Made by a program: the position numbers and the translations under genes. 64,000 nucleotides of DNA from NCBI RefSeq assembly GCF_003722335.1, contig NZ_CP026100.1:2330001-2394000 (forward strand). The letters are read 5' to 3'. The stretch is from Caulobacter flavus (GTDB taxonomy: Bacteria; Pseudomonadota; Alphaproteobacteria; Caulobacterales; Caulobacteraceae). The notes under the pieces are model-generated. The model saw only the letters and a list, made by a program, of their open reading frames with translations. It was not told the DNA's origin and did no database searches. Numbering within the stretch: the stretch's first letter is position 1; each line of letters starts with the position of its first letter. Positions 32,913-41,753 of this stretch are shown here, one piece after another.

Positions 32913-35900
32913 TCAGGCGGCGGCTTCCCGCTCCCCGCGCGCCGTCAGCCAGTACATCACCGGCGTCGCCACCCGCGACAGCACCGTCGACGTCACCAGC
33001 CCGCCGATGATGGCGATGGCCAGCGGCGAGTAGAGGCCCGAGCGCTCCAGGGCGAGCGGCAGCAGGCCGCCGATCGCCGTGGCCGAGGTCAGCAGCACCG
33101 GCAGGAAACGCACCTCGCCGGCCTTCTCGATGGCGTCGTGCAGGCTCAAGCCCTCGCGCCGCAGCTGTTCGGTGAAGTCGACCAGCAGGATCGAGTTCTT
33201 GATCTCGATGCCGATGAGGGCGATCAGGCCGATGGTGGCCGTGAACGACAGGGAATTGCCCGTCAGCCACAGGGCGGCGGCCGCGCCGAACACCCCGAAC
33301 GGGATGATGCCGGCGACCACCAGGGCGGTCTTGAACTTGCGGAACTCCAGGACCAGCACCGCCATGATGCCGAACACCGCCACCATCACCGCCGCGCCTA
33401 ACCCTGCGAAGCTTTCCGACTGGGCCTCGGCCTGGCCGCCGAGGCTCAGGGCGTAGCCGGGCGGCATCGGCAGTTCCTTCTCCAGGCGGGCCAGCACGTC
33501 CTTGGTGACGTTGTCGGTCAGGTAGCCGGTGCGCACGAAGGCGGTGACCGTGACCGTCCGCTCGCGATCGAAGCGGTCGATGCGGGCGGGGCTGGACCTC
33601 AGGCTGGGGGTGGCGATGGCCGACAGGGGCGCGGCCTCGCCGTCGGCGGCGGGCACGTAGACGCCCGACAGGGCCGCCAGGGCGTTGCGGTCGGCGCCGT
33701 CGACCTGGCTCATCGGCAGGCGGACCTTGACCGCGTAGTCGTCGCCGTCGGCGTCGCGGAAGCGGCCGGTTTCCTCGCCCGACAGCGCCAGGCGCGCCGC
33801 GCGGCGGGCCGCGCCGGCCGGCACGCCCAGGGCGGCGGCCTTGGCCTCGTCGACGCCGAGGTCGAGGTCGGTGCGGTCCAGGCGCACGGGATTGCCGACG
33901 TCGCGCGTGCCCGGCGTGCTCTTGAGGACGGCTTCGGCGCGCACCGCCAGGGCCTTGAGCACTTCGAGGTTGCGGCCGGTGATGCGCACGGCCACCGGGG
34001 CCTCGATCGGCGGGCCGTTCTCGAACACCTCGACGCTGATCCGCGCGCCGGGATAGCGGGCGAAGTCGGCGCGCAGGCGGTCGAGCAGCCGTTCGCTTTT
34101 CCCCGGCTCCCAGCGCTCGAGGCTGACGAACATCTCGCCGTAGGTCACCGCGCTCTCGCGCTGGGACTGGTTGTAGAACACCTGCGGGTTGCCGCGGCCC
34201 AGGTTGGCGGCGCGCCAGACGACGTCGGGCTCACGGGCCAGGCGCTGGTCGACAAAGCGCAGGGCCTCGTCGGTGCGCGCCAGGGACGAGCCGTCGGGCG
34301 TGGTGACGCGCACCAGGAACTGCGGGGTCTCGGCGGCGGGGAACAGGCTGGAGCCGGCCGCCCGCAGCATCGGCACGGCGGTGGCGCACAGGGCCAGCAT
34401 CAGCCCGAGCGCCAGCCAGGGGCGCGCCAGGGCGTGGTGCAGCACCGGGCGATAGACGGTGTGGATCACGCCGTTGACGGCCCGCAGCAGGCGGTTGCCC
34501 TCGGGATCGGAATGCTTGTCCAGCACCCGGCTGGCCAGGAACGGGATGATGGTCAGCGACACGAAGAGCGAGGCGCCCACCGTGCACAGCACCGTCACCG
34601 GCAGCGAGCGGATATAGGCCCCCGAGCCGGCCGGCAGGGCCATCAGCGGCAGGAAGGCCAGCATCAGGGTGGCCGTGCAGCCGATCACCGCCAGGGCGAT
34701 CTGACCCGAGCCGTTGATCGCCGCGGCCGTGCGTTCCTCGCCCTCGCGGATCCGGCGGGCGATGTTCTCGGTGATGACGATGCTGTCGTCGACCAGCAGG
34801 CCCAGCGCCAGCACGAAACCGGCGATCGACAGCTGGTTGAGCGTGAAGCCGAAGGCCTGGATCATCGACAGGCCGATCAGCAGCGAAAGCGGGATCGACA
34901 CCATCACCACCAGGCCCGCGCGCGGACCCAGCGGCAGCAGGGTGATCAGCACCAGCACCAGGGCCAGGCCGAAGTCGCGCAGCAGGTTGTGCAGCCGGTG
35001 CTCGACATTGCGGGCCTGGACGAAGCCGCGATCGAGTTTCACGCCGGCCGGCAGCACCTTCTCGTAGTCGTCGAGCACCGCCTCGACGCTCTTGGTGATC
35101 TTGCCGACGTCCTGGCCGTCCTTCTGGGTGACGGCGATGAACACCGCCCGCTTGCCGTCGAAGCGGGTGACGTGGGTCGGCTCCTCCTGGGCCCAGGCCA
35201 CGTCGGCGACGTCGCGCACCCGCACCACCTGGCCGCCGGCCGAGCGGACGGGGGTGTCCTTGACCGCGTCCAGCGAGCGGAAGGCCCCGCCGGACTTGAC
35301 GTTGAAGCGCCGGGCGCCGGCCTGGACCGCGCCGATCGGGGCCTCGACCCCGGCCGAACGCAGGGCGTCGGCGACGGCGGAGGCCGGCAGCTTCAGGGCC
35401 GCCAGCCGGGCCAGGTCCAGCGACACCCGGACCTCCGAGGCCGGGGCGCCGTAATAGCGGGTCTGACGCACGCCCGGCACGCGGTCGAGGCGCTCGGACA
35501 GGCGGTCGGCGGCCTTTTCCAGCCGGCGCATGGGCAGGCTGTCGCTGACCAGGGCGACCTGGACGATGGCCACCTCGGTGGTGCGCACGCGCTCGATGTC
35601 CAGCCGCTGCAGGCCGGCGGGCAGGCTGCCGCGGATGGCGTTCACCTCGCGCACGACCTGGTCGAACTTGCGCTCGGGATCGACGTCCCAGGTGAAGAAC
35701 ACCCGCACGACGGCGGCCCCGTCGAGGCTGGTGCTCTCGACCTTGTCGATGCTGTCGAGGCCGTAGACCGCCGTCTCGATCGGATCGGCGACCAGCTGCT
35801 CCATCTCGGCCGGCTCGGCCCCGGGCAGGACGGCGCGGATCAGCACGATGGGGATAGGGAAGTGCGGGTCCTCCGACCGCGGCACGGTCAGGAGGGCGTT

Positions 35901-35984
35901 GACGCCCAGCATCACCAGCAGGCCGAAGGCGACGATGGTGAACTGCCAGCGCTTTACCGCGAAGGCGGCGAGGTTGAAGTTCAT
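32913..35984 (-). CDS. RND efflux permease (AcrB/MexF-like inner-membrane pump)
   Basis: A proton-driven resistance-nodulation-division transporter of 1023 residues. It starts MNFNLAAFAVKRWQFTIVAF with the first membrane helix. It carries VPRSEDPHFPIPIVLIRAVL, the helix-4 proton relay pair in LALGLLVDDSIVITENIARR and a second helix bundle ending SATAIGGLLPLALERSG. Two large periplasmic loops are present. The gene overlaps the upstream adaptor gene by 4 nt and ends next to a hairpin repeat. No outer-membrane channel is encoded, so it must share one, possibly that at 56298. The substrate is unknown. Confidence 0.92.
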   Translation of the reverse strand: MNFNLAAFAVKRWQFTIVAFGLLVMLGVNALLTVPRSEDPHFPIPIVLIRAVLPGAEPAEMEQLVADPIETAVYGLDSIDKVESTSLDGAAVVRVFFTWDVDPERKFDQVVREVNAIRGSLPAGLQRLDIERVRTTEVAIVQVALVSDSLPMRRLEKAADRLSERLDRVPGVRQTRYYGAPASEVRVSLDLARLAALKLPASAVADALRSAGVEAPIGAVQAGARRFNVKSGGAFRSLDAVKDTPVRSAGGQVVRVRDVADVAWAQEEPTHVTRFDGKRAVFIAVTQKDGQDVGKITKSVEAVLDDYEKVLPAGVKLDRGFVQARNVEHRLHNLLRDFGLALVLVLITLLPLGPRAGLVVMVSIPLSLLIGLSMIQAFGFTLNQLSIAGFVLALGLLVDDSIVITENIARRIREGEERTAAAINGSGQIALAVIGCTATLMLAFLPLMALPAGSGAYIRSLPVTVLCTVGASLFVSLTIIPFLASRVLDKHSDPEGNRLLRAVNGVIHTVYRPVLHHALARPWLALGLMLALCATAVPMLRAAGSSLFPAAETPQFLVRVTTPDGSSLARTDEALRFVDQRLAREPDVVWRAANLGRGNPQVFYNQSQRESAVTYGEMFVSLERWEPGKSERLLDRLRADFARYPGARISVEVFENGPPIEAPVAVRITGRNLEVLKALAVRAEAVLKSTPGTRDVGNPVRLDRTDLDLGVDEAKAAALGVPAGAARRAARLALSGEETGRFRDADGDDYAVKVRLPMSQVDGADRNALAALSGVYVPAADGEAAPLSAIATPSLRSSPARIDRFDRERTVTVTAFVRTGYLTDNVTKDVLARLEKELPMPPGYALSLGGQAEAQSESFAGLGAAVMVAVFGIMAVLVLEFRKFKTALVVAGIIPFGVFGAAAALWLTGNSLSFTATIGLIALIGIEIKNSILLVDFTEQLRREGLSLHDAIEKAGEVRFLPVLLTSATAIGGLLPLALERSGLYSPLAIAIIGGLVTSTVLSRVATPVMYWLTARGEREAAA

Positions 35985-37108
35985 TGCGTGGCGACCTCGC
36001 GGGGCGGGGCGACCTTGCGGGCCGGGGCGGCCGAGGCCCGCGGATCGACCACGGCGACCTTTTCGCCGTCGGAGACGAAGCCGGCGCCGGCGGTGATCAC
36101 CCGGCTTCCGGCCGGAAGCCCCGCCACCAGGGCGTCGTCGCCGTCGAAGCCGCCGAAGCGGACGGCGACGCGTCGGGCCACGGCGCCGTCGAGGCGCAGC
36201 ACGGCGGCCTCGTCGCCCGAGGCTTCCAGCAGGGCCTCGGCGGGAATGCGGACGAACGCGGCGCGAGCCGGGGCGTCGGCGGCCGGGGCCTGCAGGCGGG
36301 CGGCGGCGATCTGGCCGCTCTTCAGCTGCGGCGGCGCCTGGACCTCGATCTCGACCGTCACCGCGCCGGTGCGGGCGTCGGCGGCCTGGCCCAGGCGCGT
36401 GACGACGCCGGTCAGGGTCTGGCCGGGCAGGGCGTCGGCGGTGACGGCGGCGCTGGAGCCGACCTTCACCCGGGCCGCGTCGCGGGCGGGCAGCGGCAGG
36501 CGCAGCACCAGCGGGCTCGACAGGTCGGCGAGCGTCAGCACCGTCTGGCCGGCCGCCACCACCTCGCCGGCCTGGGCCGTGCGGGCCAGCACCACGCCCG
36601 AGACGGGCGAGGCGAGGGCGGCCCAGCGGCGGTCGAAGGCCGCGCCGGCGTGGGCGGCCTGGGCCGCCTTCAGGGCGCTTTCGGCGTCGTCCAGCCGGGC
36701 CTTGGCCACGAAGCCGGTCGAATAGAGCTTGCGGGCCCGGTCGGCGTCGCGGCGGGCGCGCTCCAGGTCGGCGGCGGCCTGGGTCTGGCGCGCGTCGACG
36801 CCGGCCGGATCGATGGCGGCGAGCGGCTGGCCCGCTCGCACCGCGTCGCCGGCCTCGACGTTCATGCGGGTCAGCACGCCGGGGATGCGGAACGACAGCG
36901 CCATCTCGCGGCGGCGCTGCAGCGTGCCCGAGGCGGCGAGCTCGGAGGCCGCGCCGGGCGCGCCGACGGTGACGGCCTCGACCGCCGGCGGCGGGGCGGC
37001 CTGGGGCGTGTCGGCCTTGCCGCCGCAGGCGACCAGCATGACGCCCATCGAAAGGCCCAGCGCCGTCAGCAGCACAACGCCTCCGTATCCAGCACGCGCG
37101 CCGTCCAT
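35981..37108 (-). CDS. RND efflux periplasmic adaptor lipoprotein
   Basis: Membrane-fusion partner of the RND pump, 375 residues from the ATG at 37108. The N-terminus MDGARAGYGGVVLLTALGLS leads to a lipobox-like LVACGG, so it is probably a lipoprotein of the inner membrane. The lipoyl/hairpin region includes GVLTRMNVEAGDAVRAGQPL and an ERARRDADRARKLYSTGFVA coiled coil, followed by SPVSGVVLARTAQAGEVVAA. Earlier in-frame ATG codons at 37123 and 37126 exist, but they touch the TetR operator, so 37108 is preferred. It overlaps the pump gene by 4 nt. Confidence 0.87.
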   Translation of the reverse strand: MDGARAGYGGVVLLTALGLSMGVMLVACGGKADTPQAAPPPAVEAVTVGAPGAASELAASGTLQRRREMALSFRIPGVLTRMNVEAGDAVRAGQPLAAIDPAGVDARQTQAAADLERARRDADRARKLYSTGFVAKARLDDAESALKAAQAAHAGAAFDRRWAALASPVSGVVLARTAQAGEVVAAGQTVLTLADLSSPLVLRLPLPARDAARVKVGSSAAVTADALPGQTLTGVVTRLGQAADARTGAVTVEIEVQAPPQLKSGQIAAARLQAPAADAPARAAFVRIPAEALLEASGDEAAVLRLDGAVARRVAVRFGGFDGDDALVAGLPAGSRVITAGAGFVSDGEKVAVVDPRASAAPARKVAPPREVATQ

Positions 37109-37124
37109 CGCTCTCGCCCTCATC

Positions 37125-37155
37125 ATCGATCGGTGATAAGTTATCACTGATCGAT
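37125..37155. promoter_or_regulatory. TetR operator between efflux genes and regulator
   Basis: Near-perfect palindrome: arms ATCGATCGGTGATAA (37125-37139) and TTATCACTGATCGAT (37141-37155) with one mismatch around a single central base. It lies between the divergent adaptor and TetR genes, the usual position for an autoregulated TetR repressor. Confidence 0.85.
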
Positions 37156-37199
37156 TATTGTGGGTTGTCAAGGCGGACCGAACACTGAAAGGAGGGACG

Positions 37200-37841
37200 A
37201 TGACCGCGCCGAAAGTCCGTTCCCCCCGCAAGCCCAAGGGCCAGGGGGCGCAGCGTCGGGAAGAGATCCTCGACGCGGCCCTGAAGCTGTTCAGCGCCAA
37301 GGGCCTGCATGCCGTCTCGACCCGCCAGATCGCCGAGGTCGTCGGCATCTCGCAGCCGGCGCTCTACGCCTATTTCGCCACCAAGGACGACATCACCGCC
37401 GAGCTGTGCGTGCGCGCCTTCGCCATCCTGGTCGAGCGTATGCAGGCCGCGCGGGCCGATTTCGTCCCGACCGCCGAATGCTTCGAGCGGACCCTGCGGG
37501 TCTATGTCGACTTCGGCCTGCAGAACCCCGACGCCTACCGCGTGGCCTTCATGGTCGAGAAGGGCCTGGACGGCACCTACAAGGAGCGGGTCGGCGACCG
37601 GCCGATGATGGCCGGCATCGGCGCCTTCCAGCGCTTCGCCGAGATCGTGGCCGAGATGCGCGACGCGGGCCTTACGCACGACGACGACGTCCAGCGCATG
37701 ACCCAGACCCTGTGGGCGGGCCTGCACGGCCTGGTCTCGCTGCTGATCGCCCGCGCCGACTTCCCGTGGGTCGAGCGCGAGGTGCTGATCGCCTGCCACA
37801 TCTCGCTGCTGCGGCGCGGAGCGCTGAAGAACGTGAGCTGA
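37200..37841 (+). CDS. TetR-family repressor of the RND efflux genes
   Basis: A 213-residue TetR regulator. The basic start MTAPKVRSPRKPKGQGAQRR is followed by REEILDAALKLFSAKGLHAV and the helix-turn-helix STRQIAEVVGISQPALYAYF then ATKDDITAE. The C-terminal ligand-binding part has LQNPDAYRVAFMVEKGLDGT and LHGLVSLLIARADFPW, resembling the TetR C-terminal WHG-type domain. The ATG at 37200 has an AAAGGAGGGA ribosome binding site. It is divergent from the adaptor/pump operon with a strong palindrome between them, so it very probably represses that operon and itself. Confidence 0.91.
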   Translation: MTAPKVRSPRKPKGQGAQRREEILDAALKLFSAKGLHAVSTRQIAEVVGISQPALYAYFATKDDITAELCVRAFAILVERMQAARADFVPTAECFERTLRVYVDFGLQNPDAYRVAFMVEKGLDGTYKERVGDRPMMAGIGAFQRFAEIVAEMRDAGLTHDDDVQRMTQTLWAGLHGLVSLLIARADFPWVEREVLIACHISLLRRGALKNVS

Positions 37842-37916
37842 AGGACATGCGTTGAACTGGCGGCGTCGCGGGCCTACATCCGCCGCCTCGCATTCCCCTG
37901 ACGAAAGACGCCGCCC

Positions 37917-38117
37917 ATGGCCAAGCTGCAGCCCCTGGAAACCTTCTCCCTGCAGGAGACCGAAGACGGCTACCGCCTGCTGGTGTCGGCGGTCGGCGGC
38001 GACAACATCTACGTCTCGATCACGTCCGAGCAGATGGACGAGATCATCGACAGCCTCGACACCGCGCTGACGGGTGAAGAGGAAGCGGCCGGCGAAGACT
38101 TCGACGACGCGGACTGA
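37917..38117 (+). CDS. Small acidic conserved-type protein, 66 aa
   Basis: A 66-residue soluble protein starting MAKLQPLETFSLQETEDGYR and ending in a strongly acidic tail (GEEEAAGEDFDDAD). The middle VGGDNIYVSITSEQMDEIID suggests a small alpha/beta fold. Family not recognised. It sits 75 nt after the TetR gene in the same direction; ACGAAAGACG near 37900 could serve as a ribosome binding site. A hairpin repeat begins 10 nt after the stop. Confidence 0.75.
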   Translation: MAKLQPLETFSLQETEDGYRLLVSAVGGDNIYVSITSEQMDEIIDSLDTALTGEEEAAGEDFDDAD

Positions 38118-38127
38118 GCGTCCCGAG

Positions 38128-38390
38128 ACCTCCCCCTGTGGGGGAGGCGATCGCGTAGCGATCGGTGGGGGGGCGAACGGCTGCCGTCGCGGCGGCTGAA
38201 AACGTCCCCCCTCCGGCCCTCCGGGCCACCTCCCCCAGGGGGGGACTGTTGCGAAATTCGGAACGTCGAAGAACAGACCAGAATCCGTTCGAGAACAGTT
38301 CGGAATCAAAAGGGGAAAGTCGTTCTCGTTTTACCCCATTATGCAACGATCCCCCAGGGGGGAGGATCTTGGCGAAGCCGACTGAGGGGG
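38128..38390. repeat. GC-rich hairpin repeat interrupted by a 114-bp element
   Basis: Variant copy of the family: CTCCCCCTGTGGGGGAG and CGATCGCGTAGCGATCG hairpins, then CCCCTCCGGCCCTCCGGG and the palindrome CTCCCCCAGGGGGGAG split by the insertion at 38241-38354. It continues to GATCTTGGCGAAGCCGACTG. It runs up to the stop codon of the DUF2236 gene. Confidence 0.85.
38241..38354. mobile_element. 114-bp MITE-like element, copy 1
   Basis: Begins GGGGACTGTTGCGAAAT and ends ATTATGCAACGATCCCC; these are imperfect 17-bp terminal inverted repeats (13 of 17 paired). Flanked by the direct repeat CAGGG (38236-38240 and 38355-38359). Differs from copy 2 (41769-41882) at one base (38327). It has no coding capacity, so it would need a transposase elsewhere. 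Inserted in the loop of a hairpin repeat. Confidence 0.85.
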
Positions 38391-38391
38391 C

Positions 38392-39711
38392 CTACGCCGC
38401 CTTCGCGTTCGTCGGCCGGTAGTTGGCCGCATCCGTCGTGAACTCGGCGTGGCCGTAGCGCTTCAGCAGGGCGCGGATCCGGCGGACCATCGCCGCGTCG
38501 GCGACGTCGCGCAGCAGCGGCAGGCGGTCGGCCAGGTCGAAGGCCTTCATCTGCAGGGTGACCAGCAGGGCCACGACGATGAACACCGCCTCGTCGGCGC
38601 GGCTGACCTCGATGCCCATGCTGGCCGCCCGCTTGTGGTCGCCGCGCATGAAGTGGCGCAGGAAGAAGGCCTTGGCGAAGCGGCGCTCGATGCGGTCGTG
38701 CAGGCGGTTGGCGGGGCTTTCGTCCGGCGGCAGGTAGGCGTCGAGCGTGGCGCGGATCAGCGCCCCGCAGGTCTCGTCGTCGAAGCCCCGGCGCAGGGTG
38801 GTGTCGCGGGCCGTCATCATTCGCACGATCCCCTCCGGCGTATCGGCCAGCAGGTCCTGCGGCAGGCCCAGCAGGAAGCAGCGATAGCGGGCCAGCTCGA
38901 CCTTGGCCCGCTCGGCCGGGGTGAACCGGCGGCGGCCCTGGCGCAGCATCTGGAACGACATCAGGAAGATCGGGATCAGCCCGGCCGGCATCTGGTCGAC
39001 CTGCGGGATCGGCACGCCGTAGACGCTCGCGTCCCAGCGGCCCGAGCGCAGGGCGTTGAACCGCACCATCGAGTGCATCAGCCGCACCATGGCCGCGGCC
39101 TTGAAGCCCTCGCCGTGGCGCTCCAGCGCGCCCGGCAGCAGGGTGGTGGTGAAGAAGGCGGCCGTCTCGTTGACGCGCTTGGCGGCGGTTTCCGCGCCCA
39201 GGGTCCCCGTCAGGGCCATGGGCAGGGCCGAATACTTGTTGAGGAAGGTGGCCACGAACGCGCCGCGGATGGCGAAGGGGCCAAGGTGGGCGGCGGCGTT
39301 GCGGTCGAGCCGCTGGCCCTCGCGCACCAGGTCCATGTCGATCCAGTCGGGCGTGGCCTCCATCTCGGCGATGAAGGCGGAAAGCTCGGGCGGCGCGTCG
39401 GGCACGGCCTGGATCCCCTGCTCGCAAGCCGTGACCAGCATGTCGATCAGCCGGCGGAAGCCGAACTGCGGGATCAGGGCGGCGTAGGCGTCGGCGACGA
39501 TGTCGCCCAGCATGGTGTAGGCCCGTACGCGGTCGAGGTCGTCCTGGGTGACCGACACGCCCAGCGGGTTGCGGTCGCGGGCGACGCCGGCGCTGGGGTC
39601 TTCGGTGAAGCGCTCGGGCGCGACGTCGAAATCGATCTTGCCGTAGAAGCCCGGCAGCAGCGTCTTCTGCGAGGCGACGCGGGCGCGGACGTCTTCGATG
39701 GGGCGGATCAT
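38392..39711 (-). CDS. DUF2236 family (MpaB-like/rubber oxygenase-like) protein
   Basis: A 439-residue protein of the oxygenase-MpaB/DUF2236 family, which includes latex-clearing protein and fungal MpaB and may bind haem b. The family core is visible as GPFAIRGAFVATFLNKYSAL and RLMHSMVRFNALRSGRWDAS, followed by VPIPQVDQMPAGLIPIFLMS. Candidate histidines are in the HSMVR segment. The reaction is not predictable from sequence. The ATG at 39711 has an AAGGAG ribosome binding site, better than the upstream alternative. It is divergent from a TetR gene that probably regulates it. The stop codon abuts a hairpin repeat. Confidence 0.8.
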   Translation of the reverse strand: MIRPIEDVRARVASQKTLLPGFYGKIDFDVAPERFTEDPSAGVARDRNPLGVSVTQDDLDRVRAYTMLGDIVADAYAALIPQFGFRRLIDMLVTACEQGIQAVPDAPPELSAFIAEMEATPDWIDMDLVREGQRLDRNAAAHLGPFAIRGAFVATFLNKYSALPMALTGTLGAETAAKRVNETAAFFTTTLLPGALERHGEGFKAAAMVRLMHSMVRFNALRSGRWDASVYGVPIPQVDQMPAGLIPIFLMSFQMLRQGRRRFTPAERAKVELARYRCFLLGLPQDLLADTPEGIVRMMTARDTTLRRGFDDETCGALIRATLDAYLPPDESPANRLHDRIERRFAKAFFLRHFMRGDHKRAASMGIEVSRADEAVFIVVALLVTLQMKAFDLADRLPLLRDVADAAMVRRIRALLKRYGHAEFTTDAANYRPTNAKAA

Positions 39712-39833
39712 CTGGGCTCCTTCCGGCTCGTCCGAAGACGAACCTGTTCTCGGCCTCAAGCGTATGTAAGCATTGCTCATGTTCCTACTCGCCTTGCCCT
39801 TCAGGCCGGCGAGCGTGTGGAGGTCGGCGGCAA

Positions 39834-40439
39834 GTGGCTGAAAAGAAAAGACGATCGCCGTCGCAGGGGCGCGCCCAGGTCACCGTCGACGCCATTCTCG
39901 ACGCGGCCTTTCAGCTTCTGGAGAGCGGCGGCCCCGATCGCCTGACCACCAACCACGTGGCCGAGCGGGCGGGGGTGAGCGTCGGCACGGTCTACCAGTA
40001 CTTCGCCGACAAGCAGGACATCCTGGCGGCCCTCGCCCAGCGCCGAACCAGCGCGGTGCGCGACGCGATCGCGGAGACCCTGATCGAGCGACCCGATCTT
40101 GGCAGCGTGCGGCCGATCGTGCGGGCGCTGATGAACGGCTTCGAGGGCTCGCCAGCCACGCGCCAGGCGCTGCTGGGGGCCATGTTCCATCGCGGCGACG
40201 CGGTTCTGGAAGAGCACCACCAGGCGTTCCTCGCCTCGATCGCCGGCAAGGCCCGGCTGCAGATCGAGCTGACGCCGGAATCGGCCTTCGTGCTGACCCA
40301 CGCCGCCGTCGGCCTGCTGCGCGCGGCGGCCGCCGAGCCGGGGCTGGCGCTGGACCCGCAGGCGCTGGAGGACGAGCTGGTGCGGTTGATGGAGGCGTAT
40401 ATCTCGGCGCTCGTGGCGTTGCGTAGATCCTCCCCCTGA
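39834..40439 (+). CDS. TetR-family regulator
   Basis: A 201-residue TetR protein from a GTG start with GGAGG ten bases earlier. The helix-turn-helix region is VDAILDAAFQLLESGGPDRL then TTNHVAERAGVSVGTVYQYF and ADKQDILAALAQ. The C-terminal ligand domain is not recognisable to a ligand class. It is divergent from the DUF2236 gene, 122 bp away. The last codons and stop (encoding RSSP) lie inside a GC-rich hairpin repeat, so the repeat has supplied the present C-terminus. Confidence 0.88.
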   Translation: MAEKKRRSPSQGRAQVTVDAILDAAFQLLESGGPDRLTTNHVAERAGVSVGTVYQYFADKQDILAALAQRRTSAVRDAIAETLIERPDLGSVRPIVRALMNGFEGSPATRQALLGAMFHRGDAVLEEHHQAFLASIAGKARLQIELTPESAFVLTHAAVGLLRAAAAEPGLALDPQALEDELVRLMEAYISALVALRRSSP

Positions 40440-40564
40440 AGGGGGAGGTGGCCCGGAGGGCCGGAGGGGGAAGTCCCTGCTGACGCTCGTTCGTCTCCAG
40501 CCTCGGAAGCCACATCCCCCTCCGTCGGATTCGCCGACACCTCCCCCTTCAGGGGGAGGGTCTT
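40426..40564. repeat. GC-rich hairpin repeat, full copy
   Basis: Left half has CTCCCCCTGAAGGGGGAG and GGCCCGGAGGGCCGGAGG. Right half has CCCTCCGTCGGATTCGCC and CTCCCCCTTCAGGGGGAG. The loops are complementary. It overlaps the 3' end of the TetR gene. Confidence 0.9.
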
Positions 40565-40645
40565 AGGCGCACGCCTTGCCACGCTGGCGCTCCGGGTCCA
40601 GACGGAAGGCGTCGTCGGCATGGCGACTCGTCAAAGGGCCTGACG

Positions 40646-41752
40646 ATGAATTCCGATCTCGACACCGACGCGGCCGCCGCGCGGGCGCTTTTCCAATCGC
40701 TGGAGGGCATGGAAGGGCTGCACCGCCCCGAGCCGGCCCCGGCGGCCAAGGCCCAGCGGTTCCCTGGCCAGGCGGCGCTGACCAAGCTCTATCCCGGCGT
40801 GCTGGTGGCCGGGACCATCGCCCTGGCCTCGACCTGGCTGTCCCAGCACTACGGCGCGCCGGTGATGCTGTTCGCCCTGCTGCTGGGCATGACCTTCCAC
40901 TTCCTGCACCAGGAAGGCCGCTGCATTCCGGGCATCGAGTTCTCGTCCAAGGCCATACTGCGGTTCGGCGTCGCCCTGCTGGGCGCGCGGATCACCGCTG
41001 GGCAGATCCTCAGTCTCGGGATCACGCCGATCGTCACGGTCATGATCGCGGTGGTCTCGACGATCCTGCTGGGCGCGTTCCTGGCCAAGCGCCTGGGCCT
41101 GCGCCAGGGCTTCGGCGTGTTGTCGGGCGGCGCCGTGGGCATCTGCGGGGCCTCGGCGGCCCTGGCCATCGCGTCTGTGCTGCCGCGCGACAAGGACGGC
41201 GAGCGCGACACGATCCTGACGGTGGTGGTGGTCACGGCCCTGTCGACCATCGCCATGATCACCTATCCGCTGCTGACGGCGGCGCTGCACCTGGACCAGA
41301 CCAAGGCCGGGGTGTTCCTGGGCGGCACGATCCACGACGTGGCCCAGGTGGTGGGGGCCGGCTACATGATCTCGCCGCACACCGGCGACGTGGCCACCTA
41401 TGTGAAGCTGCTGCGGGTGTCGATGCTGCTGCCGGTGGTGTTCGCCATCGCCCTCCTGGCGGCGCGGATGCTGCCGGGCGGCCGCGGCGGGGCCAAGCCG
41501 CAGTTGCCGCTGTTCCTGGTCGCCTTCGCCGCCCTGGTGGCGGTCAACAGCCTGGGATGGCTGCCCAAGGCCGGCGCCGACGCGGCGACAGAGGTCAGCC
41601 GCTGGTGCCTGGTCACGGCGATCGCGGGCCTGGGGATGAAGACCTCGTTCAAGGACGTGATGACCGCCGGCTGGCGCCCGGTGGCGCTGATGGTGGTCGA
41701 GACCGCCTGGATCGCCGGCGTGGTGCTGGTGGCGGTGGAGTGGTTTTTGTGA
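40646..41752 (+). CDS. YeiH/UPF0324-family membrane protein (putative sulfate exporter family)
   Basis: A 368-residue polytopic membrane protein. After a hydrophilic N-terminus it has about ten hydrophobic segments, with the family features LLLGMTFHFLHQEGRCIPGI, FGVLSGGAVGICGASAALAI and FLGGTIHDVAQVVGAGYMIS. These are characteristic of the YeiH (Cons_hypoth698) family, annotated as putative sulfate or anion exporters. The function is not established for most members. It stands alone between two hairpin repeats. The ATG follows a GGGCCTGACG region with no strong ribosome binding site. Confidence 0.85.
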   Translation: MNSDLDTDAAAARALFQSLEGMEGLHRPEPAPAAKAQRFPGQAALTKLYPGVLVAGTIALASTWLSQHYGAPVMLFALLLGMTFHFLHQEGRCIPGIEFSSKAILRFGVALLGARITAGQILSLGITPIVTVMIAVVSTILLGAFLAKRLGLRQGFGVLSGGAVGICGASAALAIASVLPRDKDGERDTILTVVVVTALSTIAMITYPLLTAALHLDQTKAGVFLGGTIHDVAQVVGAGYMISPHTGDVATYVKLLRVSMLLPVVFAIALLAARMLPGGRGGAKPQLPLFLVAFAALVAVNSLGWLPKAGADAATEVSRWCLVTAIAGLGMKTSFKDVMTAGWRPVALMVVETAWIAGVVLVAVEWFL

Positions 41753-41753
41753 A

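Noticed and set aside
38241..38354. Start of a protein gene on the minus strand in the 114-bp element (MHNGVK...)
   Set aside because: The same short frame appears in both copies only because the element is repeated; it runs into unrelated flanking repeat sequence and has no independent support.
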